A stretch of DNA of 64,000 bases from JAJYSO01 sp964579505. Lineage in GTDB: Bacteria; Bacteroidota; Bacteroidia; Flavobacteriales; Flavobacteriaceae. A program made the position numbers and the translations under genes. Location of the stretch: the NCBI GenBank assembly GCA_964579505.1, contig CAZOGC010000003.1, positions 62,001-126,000 on the forward strand, in the 5' to 3' direction. Shown here piece by piece: positions 55,701 to 62,856 of the stretch (position 1 is its first letter; every line of letters starts with the position of its first letter). The notes below the pieces were generated by a model, which made no database searches, was not told the DNA's origin, and saw only the letters and a list, made by a program, of their open reading frames with translations.

Positions 55701-56291
55701 TACCTTACTTCTAAGCATATTTTAAATAAATTACTCGGATTAAGAAAATTTAAAAATGGGCAGATAGCTGCGGCTTTAAAAAATGAATATGCTATTTTTA
55801 ACGGTACCGGTGTCTATTTAAGTAAAGTGCAAAGCTCAAAATATGCTCCGCGAGGTAATTCGAATGGAATACATACAGACTACACCTTTGAAGACCGTTT
55901 GGTTTATCATCGTTATGATACGTATGGAAACCCGCTAGATATTAGTAAAAATGCGGGCGGGCATATTATTTATATTTGGGGGTATCATCACAGTTTGCCG
56001 GTGGCTAAAATTGTTAATGCCACCTATAGTCAGGTAAAGAATATAGTGGGCAATTTATCTATTGCCGGCAACCTGACGGTGGCTCAAAAAAACAATTTGC
56101 GGACACAACTTAAAAATGCCCAAGTCACCACGTATGTTTATGATCTTATAAACGGAATAACGGCTATTACGAACCCTCGGGGTTATACGACTCGTTATAC
56201 TTATGACGCGTCCGGTAGGTTAAACAACGTTATCGATCAATCGTTTAATCTTATTAAGAAATATATCTATCACTACCGAAACAACCAGTAA
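52719..56291 (+). CDS. Large exported RHS-related protein (upstream partner)
   Basis: The 1190-residue protein has a signal peptide (ending CISAQ, about residue 27). Most of it is beta-rich with no clear domain; the last 130 residues contain YD-type repeats (DYTFEDRLVYHRYDTYGNPLD, IIYIWGYHHSLPVA, RGYTTRYTYDASGRLNNV). It lacks the RHS core motif, so the following gene, 3 bp away, supplies it. Bacteroidota often have such pairs, with one half forming the shell and the other the core and toxin. I infer that the two are assembled together. Confidence 0.75.
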   Translation: MKSPSKHPYLSIIILTLFYINCISAQITPPSSGQDETSYKNSFTFPQIIQSSPTVSGLMKMEEISLNKYVGQPTIAIPLFNKNIHGLKYNLALRYRVSGIRNTEMSGWVGTGWLLNAGGVISRTVVGLPDEYKSIFGKGINYSGFFNIRNVNHQSSPAKINQKRSFWYAALYDDHPRLDYEQDIYQFNFFGHTGKFIIDVENPITSIDTLAIPKIINQDSPLKIMAVHQGDWRSAIDRFEVTDANGFVYVFSTVEVTTTHKHTILNFQNGATAPLGPGDHRFNNMQFKSAWKLTKVKDSDGNVLLSIQYQDVIEKPKYPSNYVRNEVSPDQIRRIENYNGNAPGQSCNIAFSLLRPELITTFRTPTIASKKVSEIHFSDGVQLDFDLAAGHPEYREQKGAKLQRIKLLNSTNNTPVRIYNFDYNQSLASQKQLLFLDTISYDDVHYAFHYKDTENLAPFGEESTDAFGYYSSHSIGYGGNKPYRTEAASGALDKITYPTGGVRKYNWETNTYSFRGDDLIPKSEILNNPDNYSVTAENQTPSYNSLTHQATPSLITVSYDQTITFNFSLNFDPGYYEHNYWNITFTASNDPQDKRSFYLRDRQTGKQEVFLEAGTYGITLDPGIGIGLFDPNDPNPSIKKAHLNYHNKTLHNSLNWFVYGGGVRIRSIADYDHGKLQRKKNYSYQLENPPVQPSSSSMGLINTTRYSSGSFDGEESRVRKYVITEQPYRFPKDLKIHYQVKEVLNDLAAQLTHGSFIGYKNVAVYRNASALESSIVGSTPKRSVVKYTYDSPIDYPTFPDYYGFPFSPLPNRDYKRGNLRVKKIYQKTEDTSSISNNRLVKKETYAYNFDGIPIGEFEKPVVTTYHNRGGVPHQYYAKYFSTYDGYKDYITGPHVTYHDNLPCFISCFLCNYEIEIVPDAPFMGMSRQEVNYKSQLTKVHTTDYFYDNQDQVHTYPQQTEYTYGPTHFWLKEKTTKTAHDSTRTEYDYSGNGSNYLTSKHILNKLLGLRKFKNGQIAAALKNEYAIFNGTGVYLSKVQSSKYAPRGNSNGIHTDYTFEDRLVYHRYDTYGNPLDISKNAGGHIIYIWGYHHSLPVAKIVNATYSQVKNIVGNLSIAGNLTVAQKNNLRTQLKNAQVTTYVYDLINGITAITNPRGYTTRYTYDASGRLNNVIDQSFNLIKKYIYHYRNNQ

Positions 56292-56294
56292 GCC

Positions 56295-59200
56295 ATGAAG
56301 TATTTATTTGTATTTATATCGTTTCTTTTCTCTCGGGTTACTTTTTGTCAAAACCCTACGCAAACTGAAAACTATCTTAAAACCGTTACTTACACCACCC
56401 CTTCAATGGTCACCACTCCCGATAAAATGATTACGTTGGTCTATTATGACGGATTGGGCCGCAGAAAACAAAAACGTGTTTTAAAAGGAGGCGGGCAAGG
56501 GCAAGATATAGTGACGCCTTTTGTTTATGATAAGTTTGGCCGGGAAGCAAAAACTTTTTTGCCTTATGCCAACCCTCAACAAACCGCTGCGGGATCTTCG
56601 GCTGCCTATAAAGACAATAACAGTATTGTCATTCCGGCGTTATTACAGTATTATCAAAATAAATACCCGGCAGCTATTGACCCCAATGCGCCAAATCCTT
56701 TTTCATTAAAAAAGTATGACCATTCTCCGTTAGACCGAGTGGTAGCACAAAGTGCTCCGGGAAAATCTTGGGCCTTTGTTGCCAATAGCGAAGCGGGACA
56801 TACCCAAAAAATGGATTATCAAACCAATGTAGGAAATTATTTTATAAAAAAGTTTTCGGTACTATTTAATGATTCGACGCGCAGTGATCTCCCCACCTTA
56901 AATTATGACGGGTATTGGCAATCCGGAGAATTATTAAAAACCATTATTAAAAATGAAAACTGGCAACCCAATCAAACTTATCCGCATAACCATACCCAAG
57001 TGGTGTTTAAAAATTTTCAAAATCAAGTGGTTTTAAAAAGAACGTTTAACAAAGACCAAGCTTTAGACACCTATTATGTTTATGATGTATATGGCAATTT
57101 AACGTATGTCATTCCGCCCCAAGCAATCTCTACGATTGTAACCGGCAATGGAGGCATTAACCCAACTGTTCTTCATCAACTTTGTTATATTTTTCGGTAT
57201 GACCACCGCAATCGGGTGGTTGAAAAAAAATTACCTGACCGCGAGGTTCAATACCTGATTTATGATCGGTTAGACCGGGTGGTGGCCACCCAAGACGGTA
57301 ATTTACGCCCACACAATGCTTGGCTTTTTACGCATTATGATGCCTTTAATCGGCCGGTTTATACCGGAAAATATCAATTTAAAAAAACACCGACCCAAAC
57401 GATGGCTAGAAAAACTTTACAAACGCTTTATGACCAAACGGCATTTGTAAACGAACAAAAAACGACTGTAGTGCAAAATTATGGAGGCACCACCCTGTTT
57501 TACACGCACCAAGCAAGGCCTAACCTTAGTAATAGCGCGTGGCAATATAAAGAAATAACCCTGTTGAGTGTTAACTATTACGATACCTACAGTGGCCCGG
57601 GTTGGTTAAGTAACCTCTGGCCACAAGACCCTTCTTTTTTGCCGGCCAATACTTCTTTTACCACAAAAACCCAAACCTTGTTGACCGGAAAAAAGGTAAA
57701 CGTATTAAACACTTCTTATTGGGTGCAAAAAGTAATTCATTACGATAAAAAAGCCCGACCGGTGTATACCGCCCAAAACAATACTTTTTTAAACACCCAC
57801 TATTTTAGCTATAAAAAACTTAACTTTGTGGGAAAGCCTACAAAAATAAAAGCCCAAATGGTAAAAGGAAGCCAACAACCGCTTACATGGGTTAATGGGT
57901 TTACGTATGATGATTACCAACGCCTGCTAACCCAAGTACAAACCCTTAATGGCGGCACGCCTCAACTTATAGTTAAGAACCACTATAATGAGGTAGGACA
58001 ATTAGTGCACAAAAAAGTGGGCGGAAAAGTAACGGCTTTGCCTGAAAATGCCCCGGGTTTACAAACCATAGACTATGCGTATAACATAAGAGGCTGGTTG
58101 ACCCAACTCAACAACCCCAACCAGTTGGGCAACAACTTGTTTGGTTTAAAACTGAGTTATGACCAACCGCAATCTTTGGGAGGAGTTGCGCCCACGGCTT
58201 TGTATAACGGTAACATTAGCCAAACCCGGTGGAAAACCGCCAACGACCCCGGCAGCAGTACCCGCGCCTATACCTATGAATATGATGGGTTAAACCGGTT
58301 AACGGCTGCCCACTATGCTTTTATAAATGCGCCCGGGGGCAGCCCCACCACCTCTTATAGCCTTAACCAAGTTACCTATGATAAAAACGGCAATATTTTA
58401 AGCCTAAACCGCGCGGGGTTTACCAACGGCGGGAGTGTTGTGATGGACCAACTTAGCTATAGCTATAAACCCCAAAGCAACCGGCTACAAAAAGTAAACG
58501 ATGCCGGAGCTGCACCATATGGTTTTAAAGACGGAAATACCACCGGAAACGATTATGCGTATGACCCCAATGGAAATTTAACCCAAGATTTAAACAAAAA
58601 CTTGACGCAAATTACCTATAATTTTCTGAATTTGCCTACGCATTTAAGCTTTGCCAACGGCAACAGTATAAGTTGGGTGTACACCGCCACGGGGCAAAAA
58701 CTACAAAAACAAGTAACCCAAAACAGTACGACCACCACCCAATATGCCCAAAATTTTATTTATAAAAACGGTAATTTACAATTTATAGCCCAACCGGAGG
58801 GCTATATACAACCCAAGCCCAACGGTGGGTTTACCTATGTTTTTCAATATAAAGACCAATTGGGGAATATACGGCTTTCGTACGCTGATCTTAATGGAGA
58901 TGGAACTCTTCAACCCACTACAGAAATTCTGGATGAAAGAAACTATTATCCTTTTGGAATGCAACATAAAGGGTATAACGACCAAATAATAAGCCCCAAA
59001 AACAACTACCAAACTTTTAATGGGAAAGAACTCAATGAAGAGCTAGGGCTCAATTGGTTAAGCTATAGCGCTCGGCTCTATGACCCTGCGATAGCGAGGT
59101 GGTTAAGTGTTGATCCGTTGGCAGGGAAGTTCTCATGGCAATCACCATACGTTTTTACCAATAATAACCCAATCAATCTTATAGACCCTGATGGACGTGC

Positions 59201-59807
59201 AGCAATGCCGCCTGATGATTACTACTTTGATAGCCAAGGGAATTTAACAAAAGTGGTTAAAACTAAAAAAACCGATAGATATTATATAACAGATTATAAG
59301 GGAAATGTCTCGCGTTTAACCAAACAAGGTTTAGGTGTCGTAAAAAACGAAAAATTTGAAGGTTTTGATGCAAATTGGCAGACAAATAATTCAGGTTTTG
59401 AAATGAGATTAAGAGATGCTTTAAAAAACTATGATGGTGAACCCTCAATTCCTTTTATAAAAAAGGAATCAAATTATGGTGGTGATTTAGATCAAAAATT
59501 GAATTTAAATCCCAATAAAGTTTATGGATTTAATGGTTTGGCAATGAACCGAAATGAAGCTGGTAACGTTGTGTGGGGTGCAGCACTTAGGGTTCTAGGT
59601 TTTGGGAAAATAGAAACTTTTGTTTTTGCTCATGCTGGAACCTTAATTATTGCGGGAAGGTTAGATGAACCTGATGAGGTGAAAGCAGCATTAATGGGTA
59701 ATCAGTATATAAAATCTCAATCTACGATGTTAAAGTCAATAAGAGCCATAATTGAGTATGAGCCATATACACCTAATCTGCAAATACTTCAAGGACCAAA
59801 ATATTAA
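56295..59807 (+). CDS. RHS repeat-associated core protein with C-terminal toxin region
   Basis: The 1170-residue protein has a signal peptide (ending VTFCQ) and a DUF6443-like N-terminus (QTENYLKTVTYTTPSM). Many YD repeats follow in 130-880. The RHS-associated core ends with YDPAIARWLSVDPLAGK and D964-PDGR-968. After it, a variable tip of about 200 residues (969-1170) has no resemblance to the rest and its DNA is clearly more AT-rich. This is the usual place of a polymorphic toxin. The tip contains GNVVWGAALRVLGFG and GRLDEPDEVKAALMGN, an arrangement like type 44 toxin domains, but not proven. Confidence 0.85.
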   Translation: MKYLFVFISFLFSRVTFCQNPTQTENYLKTVTYTTPSMVTTPDKMITLVYYDGLGRRKQKRVLKGGGQGQDIVTPFVYDKFGREAKTFLPYANPQQTAAGSSAAYKDNNSIVIPALLQYYQNKYPAAIDPNAPNPFSLKKYDHSPLDRVVAQSAPGKSWAFVANSEAGHTQKMDYQTNVGNYFIKKFSVLFNDSTRSDLPTLNYDGYWQSGELLKTIIKNENWQPNQTYPHNHTQVVFKNFQNQVVLKRTFNKDQALDTYYVYDVYGNLTYVIPPQAISTIVTGNGGINPTVLHQLCYIFRYDHRNRVVEKKLPDREVQYLIYDRLDRVVATQDGNLRPHNAWLFTHYDAFNRPVYTGKYQFKKTPTQTMARKTLQTLYDQTAFVNEQKTTVVQNYGGTTLFYTHQARPNLSNSAWQYKEITLLSVNYYDTYSGPGWLSNLWPQDPSFLPANTSFTTKTQTLLTGKKVNVLNTSYWVQKVIHYDKKARPVYTAQNNTFLNTHYFSYKKLNFVGKPTKIKAQMVKGSQQPLTWVNGFTYDDYQRLLTQVQTLNGGTPQLIVKNHYNEVGQLVHKKVGGKVTALPENAPGLQTIDYAYNIRGWLTQLNNPNQLGNNLFGLKLSYDQPQSLGGVAPTALYNGNISQTRWKTANDPGSSTRAYTYEYDGLNRLTAAHYAFINAPGGSPTTSYSLNQVTYDKNGNILSLNRAGFTNGGSVVMDQLSYSYKPQSNRLQKVNDAGAAPYGFKDGNTTGNDYAYDPNGNLTQDLNKNLTQITYNFLNLPTHLSFANGNSISWVYTATGQKLQKQVTQNSTTTTQYAQNFIYKNGNLQFIAQPEGYIQPKPNGGFTYVFQYKDQLGNIRLSYADLNGDGTLQPTTEILDERNYYPFGMQHKGYNDQIISPKNNYQTFNGKELNEELGLNWLSYSARLYDPAIARWLSVDPLAGKFSWQSPYVFTNNNPINLIDPDGRAAMPPDDYYFDSQGNLTKVVKTKKTDRYYITDYKGNVSRLTKQGLGVVKNEKFEGFDANWQTNNSGFEMRLRDALKNYDGEPSIPFIKKESNYGGDLDQKLNLNPNKVYGFNGLAMNRNEAGNVVWGAALRVLGFGKIETFVFAHAGTLIIAGRLDEPDEVKAALMGNQYIKSQSTMLKSIRAIIEYEPYTPNLQILQGPKY

Positions 59808-59808
59808 A

Positions 59809-60231
59809 ATGATGAAAAAATCGACCTTTGTTTTCTTTGTTTTATATTTATTTTTTCTACAATCTTGTCAAAAGATACCCAAGTTCAACAAGCAAAAAGC
59901 TGAAGATTTGTTGTTAATTACCAAATATTTAAAAAATGAAAAATTTAAAGGAACTTTTGTGGTAAAATCAAATGAATTTAAATTTTCAAATAAAAAACTA
60001 TTTATCCCTAATAAATACATTTCTATTTTGAATAAATATAAAATATTAGGAGTTACTCAAGATGTGAATTTTACTTTTTTTGTTATTGAAGGTTGGAAAG
60101 GCAACAATTATGGATTTCTAAATACAACTAAAACAAAGGATAAATTGTCAAAGTTTAGAATCTATAAAACTTTTACTATTTCAATTGAAAATGAAAGTAA
60201 ATGGTATTATGTTAGTTCAAAACTATATTAA
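59809..60231 (+). CDS. Lipoprotein, probable immunity protein for the preceding RHS toxin
   Basis: From ATG 59809 (1 bp after the RHS stop) the protein has 140 residues, an N-terminal lipobox (LFFLQSC) and a basic, Lys/Phe-rich mature part with no known domain. Its DNA is as AT-rich as the toxin tip. The immediate position after an RHS toxin is where immunity genes lie. If so, the toxin would act in the periplasm or at the envelope, since the protector is lipid anchored. Assignment is from context only. Confidence 0.65.
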   Translation: MMKKSTFVFFVLYLFFLQSCQKIPKFNKQKAEDLLLITKYLKNEKFKGTFVVKSNEFKFSNKKLFIPNKYISILNKYKILGVTQDVNFTFFVIEGWKGNNYGFLNTTKTKDKLSKFRIYKTFTISIENESKWYYVSSKLY

Positions 60232-60335
60232 AAAAACTGTTGTGCATTTAGACTAAGTTAATTTTGTTCAAACTCTTTTTAAACGTGAAAAAATTAAGGT
60301 TTGTATTGGAGTAAATGAAGTGATTTTAGAGAGTA

Positions 60336-60357
60336 CCCCACTCGTGCGCGAATCCTT
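60336..60357 (+). repeat. 22-bp direct repeat, copy 1
   Basis: CCCCACTCGTGCGCGAATCC followed by TT; copy 2 at 60696-60717 differs in one base and lies exactly 360 bp away. The two flank the transposase fragment. Confidence 0.6.
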
Positions 60358-60385
60358 CCTTAAATCCGCAAGTTAGAGTAAAAAT

Positions 60386-60422
60386 AAACCGCAAAGATTT
60401 GAAAACAAATGCTTTGCGGTTT
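60386..60422. terminator. Hairpin at the left end of the IS1380 remnant
   Basis: AAACCGCAAAG (60386-60396) pairs perfectly with CTTTGCGGTTT (60412-60422); inside, ATTTG pairs with CAAAT. It may end transcription of the immunity gene or belong to the insertion sequence. Confidence 0.55.
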
Positions 60423-60463
60423 CGATGTTTTCACCTAAATTGGTGATGTACAACAACATCGGT

Positions 60464-60705
60464 ATGAAAGTAATAAATTCTCAAAACATTTCCCCTTTTG
60501 GAGGGTTAAACTTTGTCATTGAAGAATTCGACAAGCAAGGTTTGGACAAAATCATAGAAGCCCAACTTCCTGCCCTGGGCCCGCAAACACGCTATAACTG
60601 GAAGGATATCCTTTATAGCTATTGGTCCGTCTTTCTTTGTGGAGGCGATTGTGCCGAAGACCTTTCGAAAAACCTCAGGCCCGGGTTTTCCCTTTCCCCG
60701 CTCGT
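60464..60705 (+). mobile_element. IS1380-family transposase remnant (5' part only)
   Basis: From ATG 60464 the frame matches the N-terminal part of IS1380-type transposases; the catalytic domain is absent. It is bounded by the 22-bp direct repeats at 60336 and 60696 and a hairpin at 60386. The element has been cut by deletion or recombination. Confidence 0.65.
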
Positions 60706-60717
60706 GCGCGAATCCTT
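60696..60717 (+). repeat. 22-bp direct repeat, copy 2
   Basis: CCCCGCTCGTGCGCGAATCC followed by TT; one mismatch to copy 1 at 60336-60357. It sits at the junction where transposase sequence ends and unrelated sequence begins. Confidence 0.6.
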
Positions 60718-61803
60718 TCGCGGTTTTTTACCCTTTCTAAAAAAATACTTATTTTTAGGCAGTATGCAGCTAGAAATTTTTCAATATAAAGACCATACTT
60801 CGGCTACGCTCAGCACAGGACTGGGGAATATACGGTTAAGTTATAAAAACACCGGAACCACCACAAACCCGGTTTTAACGATTGTACAAGAAAACAATTA
60901 CTACCCTTTTGGGTTGCAACATAATGGCTATAATGAGCAGATAAATGGGGAAGAATACCCTTATAAAACTTACCAAGGGCAAGAGTTGAATAAAGAACTG
61001 GGGCTTAATTGGCTTTCTTTTAAATACCGTAACTATGACCCGGCTATTGGCCGATTTATGAGTATTGACCCGTTGGTGGGGAAATATCCGGGCATCTCAC
61101 CATATGTCGCCTTTAATAACAACCCAATATTTTATGTTGATCCAGACGGTAGGGAAAATATACCGGCTTTGATTTGGGCTTTACAAAATATGGTCAATGA
61201 GGATATTCCATCCACATATAGTAATCCTTATTTTGCTGGTTCAGATAATAGGTGGGTTTACGATATAGGTACAGTACCTGATAGGGCTGTCTGTTATGAA
61301 AGCTGCTTTATAGCCTATATGAATTCTGGAAAAGATGTATTGCCTACTCTAAGAACAGGTTTTACAAACAGTAACAATGCTTTCAAAGGACGTTCAACAA
61401 AAACAGGGGGTATGAATTGGTTTAAATCTGGTGACGGAACAAACAGGCAGTTTGTAACCGATATTAGTAAAGGAGAATTAGGAGATATTGCCTTTATGGG
61501 TGAAGTTGGAGATATGGAGGGTCACGCAGTACTATTGGCCAGTGAAATCACAAAAGGAACAATAGAAGTTGACGGAAAAGAAGTTCAAACGATGTCCTTT
61601 TATGCATTGAGTACTTCATCTGATACTGACCCAGGCAGCTATGGAGGCCGAACATTTGAGTTTCAAAAAGTAGATGGGAAATGGCTGCTTAATGGTAATG
61701 GCTATGAATTTAGGGGCTTTGGACAGATGACAAATATTGAAGCAACAGATGAGCAGAGACAGCAGGCAACTGAACTGGTAGAAGAAATCAAATAGCAATA
61801 GCG

Positions 61804-62223
61804 ATGAAAACTCTTATTTTAATGCTTTTGACCGCCTGTTTTGGACAGCTTTTATATGCGCAAGGTTCTAAAGCAGAAGAAGCGAAATGGACAGAAGTAG
61901 AGCGCGTACTCAATACAGTAATAAACAGTCCGCAATTCGATAGCGTTTATAACTCAAAAAAGGTCTATTTTGAAGCCAACGAACTTCTTACTAAAGAAAC
62001 GCCGGTAAAACTGAAAAAGGGGAAATGTGATGTTCAAATAATAGAGAATGGCAGTACAATAAAGCAGTATGTTGTACTTGGTGATTTTACAACAGATTGG
62101 AATAATATGACAGCTGTGAGAGTTCAACTCGAAATAATGCCACAAGATACAATGCTGACTTTACGTCTTGAAAAAATAAACGGGGAATGGCAAATAACCG
62201 CTTATAATATTCAAGGAGGTTAA
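61804..62223 (+). CDS. Exported protein, probable immunity protein of the orphan toxin
   Basis: A protein of 139 residues with a signal peptide (ending LLYAQ) and a small alpha/beta mature domain, no Cys lipobox. It starts 8 bp after the toxin cassette. It is the usual place of an immunity gene, and export fits a protector against a peptidase-like toxin acting in the periplasm. I do not recognise the family. Confidence 0.65.
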   Translation: MKTLILMLLTACFGQLLYAQGSKAEEAKWTEVERVLNTVINSPQFDSVYNSKKVYFEANELLTKETPVKLKKGKCDVQIIENGSTIKQYVVLGDFTTDWNNMTAVRVQLEIMPQDTMLTLRLEKINGEWQITAYNIQGG

Positions 62224-62314
62224 TTGCGTGGTATACTGTCATCCTCTAACCAACAAGAGTAAATCATTATCTTCCCTCGACCTTCCTAATAAAAAACGAT
62301 TTTTTTTAGTTTAG

Positions 62315-62346
62315 AGGTTTGTAAAAATCTTAGAGTTTACAAGCCT
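62315..62346. terminator. Hairpin between the immunity gene and the XRE gene
   Basis: AGGTTTGTAAA (62315-62325) pairs with TTTACAAGCCT (62336-62346), one wobble, loop 10. AT-rich flanks on both sides allow a role for either convergent gene. Confidence 0.6.
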
Positions 62347-62372
62347 AGGAAATCATCCGGGGCTTTTTTCAT

Positions 62373-62699
62373 TTACATAATACTCTGCAATTTAGTCTGT
62401 TTAAGAAACGAATCGAGTAGTTCCATTACCACGTTTCTTTTATCTTCCGGGAGTTTTTGGATGTCGGTTATTTTCTTTAGCAAATCCTTTTCCAACACGG
62501 TATCGGTGTTGCCAACGAGATAATCCAAAGATACATCCAGCACATCAGCTATTTTGGTTGCAATCTCAATAGAGGGTTTAATCTCGTTACGCTCGTATCT
62601 TCCAATGGTAACGGCAATCGTTCCCACTTCCTTGGCTAACTCACTTTGAGAAAGCTTTTTCTTTTTTCGGGCAACAGCCACATTTTCACCAAAACTCAT
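62373..62699 (-). CDS. XRE-family HTH transcriptional regulator
   Basis: The 108-residue protein has a Cro/CI-type helix-turn-helix at residues 8-60 (LSQSELAKEVGTIAVTIGRY, then a SIEIATKIADVLDVSLDYL helix pair) and a short C-terminal helical part. It is divergent from a CHC2/Toprim primase, the usual arrangement of a repressor guarding a mobile element. Promoter boxes for both directions are in the 157-bp gap between them. Confidence 0.9.
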   Translation of the reverse strand: MSFGENVAVARKKKKLSQSELAKEVGTIAVTIGRYERNEIKPSIEIATKIADVLDVSLDYLVGNTDTVLEKDLLKKITDIQKLPEDKRNVVMELLDSFLKQTKLQSIM

Positions 62700-62741
62700 A
62701 TCGTAAACGCTTTATTAGAAGCACTAAAAGTAATGCTTTAG

Positions 62742-62772
62742 CAAAAATACAACACTTATTTGCTATATCAAA
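62742..62772 (-). promoter_or_regulatory. Promoter of the XRE gene (TTTG-N19-TATTTTTG, minus strand)
   Basis: On the minus strand TTTG (62772-62769) and TATTTTTG (62749-62742) are 19 bp apart, a full consensus match, about 43 bp before the start codon. Confidence 0.65.
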
Positions 62773-62786
62773 ATCGCAAAAGCTTG

Positions 62787-62823
62787 TTTGTTTAAATCGG
62801 AAATGCTACTTTTGTATCGGAAA
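62787..62823 (+). promoter_or_regulatory. Promoter of the primase gene with paired operator-like repeats
   Basis: TTTG at 62787-62790 and TACTTTTG at 62807-62814 form the promoter. ATCGGAAA occurs at 62796-62803 and again at 62816-62823, exactly 20 bp apart, on either side of the -7 box. This spacing is two helix turns, as expected for a repressor dimer pair; the XRE protein is the obvious candidate. Confidence 0.5.
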
Positions 62824-62856
62824 CGATAGATAAACTTTTTTCAAAATTTTTTTGCA

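Larger units (their letters stand above)
60425..61795 (+). pseudogene. Orphan RHS toxin cassette fused to an IS1380-family transposase fragment
   Basis: The open 456-codon frame is a mosaic. Residues 14 to about 90 are the start of an IS1380-family transposase (NISPFGGLNFVIEEFD, YWSVFLCGGDCAEDLSK). From about residue 118 the frame is an RHS core fragment (GNIRLSYKN, YYPFGLQHNGYN, DPAIGRFMSIDPLVGK), ending DPDGR at 239-243. Residues 244-456 are a toxin tip with C290 and C294 (AVCYESCFIAYMNSG) and GELGDIAFMG...EGHAVLLAS with H367, the pattern of NlpC/P60 or CHAP cysteine peptidases. It has no signal peptide, so it is probably a silent cassette that can recombine into the upstream RHS gene. Confidence 0.7.

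Noticed and set aside
59000..59807. Firm call of the first RHS tip as a type 44 toxin nuclease
   Set aside because: Only a loose pattern of Gly-Asn and DEP residues supports it; not enough without a profile search, so it is mentioned as a possibility only.
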